Assembly: GCA_022840285.1 (NCBI GenBank)
Contig: JALHIE010000021.1
Span: 1-11,667 of the forward strand
DNA from: Porphyromonadaceae bacterium
GTDB lineage: Bacteria; Bacteroidota; Bacteroidia; Bacteroidales; Dysgonomonadaceae
Length of the DNA: 11,667 nucleotides
Reading direction: 5' to 3'
The notes under the pieces are model-generated. The model did not search any database, had not been told where the DNA came from, and saw nothing but the letters and a program-made list of their open reading frames with translations. Made by a program: the position numbers and the translations under genes. Shown piece after piece: positions 6,998 through 11,667 of the stretch (position 1 is its first letter; each line of letters opens with the position of its first letter).

Positions 6998-7028
6998 CCA
7001 CGAGTTCTGCTCTTTTTACGTTCAGACT

Positions 7029-10000
7029 TTATAAATTCGCTGACAGAAATTTTCTTATCATTTCTACTTTCGTATTCCGGCGGACGGCATAATCGTGTAG
7101 TTGCTCTTCGGAAACAGGGCCGATAACGAAATATTTCGATTGTGGATGAGCAAAAATGAAACCGCTGACCGATGCCGGCGGATTCATCATTCCGTTCTCC
7201 GTCAACGAAATGCCGATTTCACCGGTTTTAAGCATATCGTGCAACACAAAATTCATTGTCTGGTCGGGAATGGACGGATAACCCACTGCGGGACGGATGC
7301 TCCGGAATCTTGAAGCCAGCATATCGGCGACAGGCAGGTTTTCGTCCGCCGCAAATCCCCAGTATTCTTTCCGGATCATGTGGTGCAACCATTCGGTTGC
7401 CGCTTCGGCCAGCCTTTCGAGCAACGATTTCATCAACATAGCCGAGTATTCATCGCCTTCGTCTTCATAAACTTGCAGCAGCTTATCGGCTCCATCTCCG
7501 GCAGTAACCGCAAAAGCCCCGATGTAATCCTTTTTTCCGGATGATGCCGGCGCTATAAAATCACTCAGGCTCAAGTATTCGTTTTTATCGTTCTTCTTTT
7601 GCTGGCGCAGCATGGGAATGCGAACACCTTCAGCCAAAATAGCATCGTTTTCACTGTATGCCTCATACAGACCAAAAACAGCATGGATATATCCTGCCTT
7701 GTCGCTCACCAGCTTATTGAGCAAACGACGTGCATCATCGTATAATTTCGCTGCTTCGCCGGCTTTTTCCTGCTCGTCATCCTTGAATTTTGCCAACCAG
7801 ACATCGCGTCTTTCCGCTGTGAAATCCGGGTTGGCAATGGAGCCGAACTTGGCCGACAAGTTCCATCCGTGGAAGAAAAACTTCCAGTCGATATAGGGAA
7901 TAATATCTTCTACCGGAATGTTTTTCATCACTTTTCTTCCCATCATCCGGGGTTTCTCCGCAGAAAAATCCTGCCAGTCGATCCTATATGCGTTTTCCCT
8001 CGCTTCTTCAAGCGAAACCAGTTCTACTTTTCTGTCCGTACTGTTTTCGCGAAGAGCAGCGTACTCATCACGCACCTGCTGGAAATAGATTCCGTTCGTT
8101 TCAGGATTTAACAGGTTCGCCACCACTCCCGGACTTTGTGACGCATCCTTTACATATACCACTGCTCCCCGGCTGTATTTAGGTTCTATTTTCAGGGCAG
8201 TATGCAGCTTTGACGTGGTGGCACCTCCAATGAGCAGGGGCATCCGAAAACCGGCTTTTTCCATTTCAGCCGCAACAACAGCCATTTCTTCGAGCGAGGG
8301 CGTGATTAATCCGCTCAATCCCACAATATCGGGTTGTTCCCGAATAACGGTTTCGATAATTTTTTCGGGCGGGACCATCACTCCCAAATCCACAATTTCG
8401 TAATTGTTGCACGACAACACAATGGAAACGATGTTTTTTCCGATATCGTGCACATCACCTTTTACGGTAGCCAACACAATTTTTCCGGCTTTTTGTGCCT
8501 CTCCCGACGATTTTTCGGCTTCGATAACGGGTTGAAGTATGGAAACGGCTTTTTTCATCGTTCGGGCAGCTTTAACCACTTGCGGAAGGAACATCTTCCC
8601 GGAGCCAAACAAATCGCCTACCACGTTCATCCCTTTCATCAGCGGCTTATCAATAACATCCACGGCTCGCGGATATACCGCAAGCGCTTCAGCGATATCT
8701 TCGTCCATAAAATCACTTATTCCCTTTACGAGAGCATGGCTCAACCGCTCATCAAGAGACAGGGATCGCCACTCGAGCACTTTTTCCTTCGATTCTTCCG
8801 GAGTTTTGTTTTTGATGCTCTGTGCATACTCCATCATCCGTTCCGTGGCATCTTCCCTGCGATTAAAAATGATATCCTCCACCCGTTCTTTCACTTCGGC
8901 GGGTATATCTTCGTACGATACCGATTCTGCGGGATTGACTATTCCCATATCCATTCCGGCCTGAACGGCATGATAGAGGAAAACCGAGTGTATCGCTTCC
9001 CGGACATAGTTGTTTCCCCGGAATGAAAAAGAGAGGTTGCTCACTCCTCCGCTCACCTTGGCTCCCGGTAAATTGGACTTTATCCATCTCACACTCTCCA
9101 GGTAATCCACGGCGTAGTTGCGGTGTTCTTCCATTCCCGTAGCGATTGCCAGCACGTTCGGGTCAAAAATGATGTCTTGCGGAGGAAAACCGTTACCAAC
9201 AAGCAACCGGTAGACTCTCTCACAAATTTCAATGCGCCGATCGTAGGTATCTGCCTGTCCCTTTTCATCGAAAGCCATTACCACAACTGCCGCACCGTAC
9301 GATTTCACCTTTTCGGCTTCCTCCAGGAATTCCGCTTCACCGTTTTTCAAAGAGATGGAGTTGACAATACACTTCCCCTGCATACATTTCAGGCCGGCCT
9401 CTATCACCTCCCATTTCGATGAGTCAATCATCACGGGAACACGCGAAATATCCGGGTCGGATGCCAGCAAGTTGAGAAAACGGGTCATCTCCTGTACACC
9501 ATCGAGCAACCCATCATCCATGTTTATGTCGATGACCTGCGCACCGTCTTCTACCTGTTTGCGGGCGATCTGCAGGGCCTCTTCGTATTTCTCCTCCTGA
9601 ATCAGGTGCAAGAACCTGCGAGAACCCGCCACGTTGCACCGTTCTCCGATATTCACAAAGTTAATTCCGGGCGTCAGCACAAATTCTTCCAGACCCGAAA
9701 GGCGCATCAATCGGGGTTGCTCCACAGGCGTCGGCGGCACAACACCCGCTACGATTTCGGCATATTTTGCAATGTGTTCGGGAGTGGTTCCGCAGCAACC
9801 GCCAACGATGTTTACCAGCCCCTCGTCGACAAACTCCCGGATTTGGGAGGCCATCTTTTCGGGTGTCTCATCGTACTCTCCAAGCTGATTGGGCAACCCT
9901 GCATTGGGATAAGCGCTCAGGTAAAAAGGTGAAACGCGGCGAAGCTGCTTCACATAGGGTTTCATATCGGATGCGCCGAACGAACAGTTCAACCCCACCG

Positions 10001-10672
10001 AAAGCAAATGGGCGTGGCTTACCGATGTGAGAAAAGCGTCTATCGTTTGTCCCGACAGTGTCCTCCCCGCCTTGTCCGAAAGCGTTACCGAGAGGGAGAC
10101 AGGGGTATTCCTGCCCCATTTTTTGGCCACTTCGTGAGCCGCAAAAAGGGCAGCTTTAGCGTTAAGCGTATCGAATATGGTCTCGATAAGCAGGATATCG
10201 ACCCCGTTTTCCACCAAGGCGTCAATTTGTTCGTAATAGACATCGCGCAGATCATCGAAAGTTACCGCACGATACATCGGGTTCTCCACATCGGGGCTCA
10301 TCGATGCAGTCTTGTTGGTGGGTCCAATGGATCCGGCTACAAAACGGGGTTTCCCGGGGTTTTGAGCCGTAAATTCATCGGCGGCTTTTCGCGCGATCTG
10401 AGCCGCTGATGAATTGATTTCCCTTACCAGATGAGCCATTCCGTAATCATCCATCGAAATGGCGTTGGCATTGAACGTGTTGGTTTCGATGATATCGGCT
10501 CCGGCAGCCAGGTAGCTGCGGTGAATTTCATCTTTCCTTTCTGTAGCTTAGCAGCATCCCTGAACCGTTTGCCGCGGTACTCTTCTTCCGTGAGCTTATA
10601 ACGTTGTATCATGGTTCCCATAGCACCATCAAGAATGAGGATCCGGGATTCTAAGATTTCTTTTATTTTCAT
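7029..10672 (-). pseudogene. metH: Cobalamin-dependent methionine synthase, frame broken in the first domain
   Basis: MetH transfers a methyl group from 5-methyltetrahydrofolate through cobalamin to homocysteine. Reading starts at ATG 10672 with LILDGAMGTMIQRY (Asp15-Thr20) and a conserved Leu-Gln-Lys-Gly, then the frame is lost near 10535 and that reading ends at 10424. The conserved sequence resumes in another frame with IHRSYLAAGADIIETNTF and is open to the stop at 7029; its first ATG is at 10454 (1,141 residues). Numbered from there: homocysteine-domain zinc cysteines Cys157 and Cys220/Cys221; folate domain FVNIGERCN and MIDSSKWEVIE; the cobalamin cap with MNVVGDLFGSGKMFLP; cobalamin site DVHDIG with ligand His669; and an activation domain with SAM-binding RPAVGYP (1054-1060). 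About 12 codons are missing compared with E. coli MetH (from memory). The rest looks functional, so the break is recent or a sequence error. It lies 18 bases after the Gate-domain gene; no cobalamin riboswitch is seen. Confidence 0.85.
10526..10540 (-). other. Deletion/frameshift junction inside metH
   Basis: On the minus strand the first frame reads Leu-Gln-Lys-Gly to 10535, and the downstream conserved frame is recognisable from Lys-Asp-Glu-Ile-His starting at 10535. The two frames are offset so that the lost length must be 1 modulo 3; about 34-37 bases are inferred missing, covering the family's conserved Asn-Asn-Asp-Leu-Leu segment. The A/G-rich AAAGGAAAGATGAAA at the join would allow short-repeat slippage. 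Confidence 0.7.
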
Positions 10673-10690
10673 TTTTAACTTAATGTCTGT

Positions 10691-11632
10691 TTAATTATCC
10701 TTATGCGAATACATGGTTTTTCGTTTCATTTTTAAATAAATCCGCCGAATCCAAACGACCAGCCACGCTGCCGCCAGCCTTACACTCAAAATCCACCAGA
10801 CCGATACTCCCAGCGCCACGAACAATAAATTATCCTCGATAACGGAGTGCGAAACCGCCAAGTGGTAGTTTAACAAACTAGTATCCGACCGGCTTACTTT
10901 TCCCTCGTTCATCTGGTCAATCATCAGCGCACCTCCGTATGCCAGTCCAACGATATAACCGATAAGCCAAAGAAATCCGGTGCTCGCCGGCAGACCGAAA
11001 AAACGCAAAACAGGTTCTATAGCTTTAGACAATTTTGTGATCAGATTATGTTGTTCCAACACTTTATAGATAACGTTCAGAACGGTAATAATCGCAAAGA
11101 TCAGCAATGCCATCTGAACCGAACCTTTTAACCACAATACCAGTACGTCTACTACAGAGGTCATCGCTTCGGCATCTACTTTGACAAAAACAGGCATTCC
11201 CATATCTGCCGGAAGAATCAGGTTAAGCAAAATCCCGACCAATATACTGACAACAATTCGTAAGGCAAACATGGACCAGAACGATGTGCCCGTTTTTGAC
11301 TGGATAGCACTTTCCACGGGCAGGCTATGTGCAATCTGACACATCAATGCCAGAATAGTCAGTTCACGCAACGTCACCGCCATCGACATTATAATCGCCA
11401 ATGGCGCATAGAGAGGAAGGAAGATACTGGTGATGAATATAATAGCCGTGCTTCCGGGCAACCCGAGATGCAGGAAAACGGGGTCAAGGAACTGTGCAAT
11501 GAAAGCCAAGGCCCCAAAATAATCAAGAAAACGAACCAGCAACGAGATGGGTAAAATAATTTTGAGCAGCCATATCGTCGTACTTCCTGATTTTCTGAAA
11601 GACGGGAAAAGTATCTGTTTGAGAAAATTCAT
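10691..11632 (-). CDS. Gate-domain (nucleoside-recognition family) inner-membrane protein
   Basis: This 313-residue polytopic membrane protein belongs to the family with Gate (nucleoside-recognition) domains, related to spore maturation proteins SpmA/SpmB and the gate regions of FeoB and nucleoside transporters. Hydrophobic segments lie near 20-45, 60-85, 88-103, 117-140, 163-190, 216-240 and 265-297. The two halves look like an internal duplication: HLGLPGSTAIIF (55-66) matches RFFGLPASTGFLW (210-222), and AHSLPVESAI (101-110) matches SHSVIEDNLL (261-270). The tail is basic. The ATG at 11632 overlaps the stop of an apparent upstream gene (ATGA), and the metH start follows its TAA by 18 bases, so it is likely mid-operon. 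What it transports or senses is unknown; a link to methionine or cobalamin metabolism is suggested only by position. Confidence 0.85.
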   Translation of the reverse strand: MNFLKQILFPSFRKSGSTTIWLLKIILPISLLVRFLDYFGALAFIAQFLDPVFLHLGLPGSTAIIFITSIFLPLYAPLAIIMSMAVTLRELTILALMCQIAHSLPVESAIQSKTGTSFWSMFALRIVVSILVGILLNLILPADMGMPVFVKVDAEAMTSVVDVLVLWLKGSVQMALLIFAIITVLNVIYKVLEQHNLITKLSKAIEPVLRFFGLPASTGFLWLIGYIVGLAYGGALMIDQMNEGKVSRSDTSLLNYHLAVSHSVIEDNLLFVALGVSVWWILSVRLAAAWLVVWIRRIYLKMKRKTMYSHKDN

Positions 11633-11667
11633 TTTTTAAACATCCTGTCCATTGAGCGTTTGTCTTC
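11629..11667 (-). CDS. C-terminal tail of an upstream gene (partial)
   Basis: On the minus strand the last twelve codons before a TGA read EDKRSMDRMFKK, and the TGA (11631-11629) overlaps the ATG of the membrane protein (11632-11630) as ATGA. This four-base overlap is typical of translationally coupled operon genes, which is the main support for a real coding tail. Too little is visible to name the product. Confidence 0.45.
   Translation of the reverse strand, partial: EDKRSMDRMFKK

Noticed and set aside
8334..9026. Long plus-strand open frame of about 230 codons inside metH
   Set aside because: It lies wholly antisense to conserved MetH domains and its translation is low-complexity and unlike any family; shadow of the real gene.
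10673..10690. Search for a cobalamin riboswitch before metH
   Set aside because: Only 18 bases separate metH from the preceding gene, too short for the riboswitch, and no B12-box-like sequence was seen.
1..11667. Search for CRISPR arrays, tRNA/rRNA genes, transposases, integrases and toxin-antitoxin pairs
   Set aside because: No spaced direct repeats, RNA-gene signatures, mobile-element proteins or terminal repeats were recognised by eye on either strand.

Overview
This window looks like ordinary chromosome from a Bacteroidota bacterium, most likely a Bacteroidales relative; the genus cannot be fixed from the sequence alone. The evidence is the style of the proteins (MetH, FabH, the rpmF cluster, the NahK-like kinase), the near absence of Shine-Dalgarno sequences, and Bacteroidota-type promoter boxes (TAnnTTTG at -7, in one case with TTTG at -33). 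Genes are packed tightly into short operons and no intergenic gap exceeds 300 bases. I see no rRNA, tRNA, insertion sequence, CRISPR array or phage gene.

Layout. Bases 1-3096 (+ strand) carry a redox operon: an aldo/keto reductase with a C-terminal two-cluster ferredoxin domain (5' end outside the window), then a single 516-residue protein joining a NapH-like membrane ferredoxin to a NapG-like polyferredoxin around an internal twin-arginine signal, then an outer-membrane-type lipocalin lipoprotein gene broken by an internal frame-changing deletion. Bases 3098-4978 (- strand) hold the housekeeping cluster DUF177/YceD - rpmF (L32) - fabH, with a terminator-like hairpin between rpmF and fabH. 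Bases 5078-6868 (- strand) hold a two-gene operon, a CBM9-like protein followed by a NahK-like sugar 1-kinase, with a good Bacteroidota promoter in front. Bases 7029-11632 (- strand) hold a membrane protein with two Gate (nucleoside-recognition) domains followed by cobalamin-dependent methionine synthase metH, whose first domain is split by a small frame-changing deletion. At the right edge, the last codons of another - strand gene appear to overlap the start of the membrane protein.

How they fit. The first operon probably moves electrons between a cytoplasmic NAD(P)H- or flavin-linked reductase, the membrane and the periplasm. The rpmF cluster links ribosome assembly to fatty-acid initiation. 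The CBM9/NahK pair suggests hexosamine or other sugar salvage.

The most notable points are the fused NapH-NapG protein and the two independent frame-breaking internal deletions (lipocalin and metH) in otherwise well conserved genes, which are either real gene decay or local assembly errors. I did not find a clearly undescribed defence or mobile system here.
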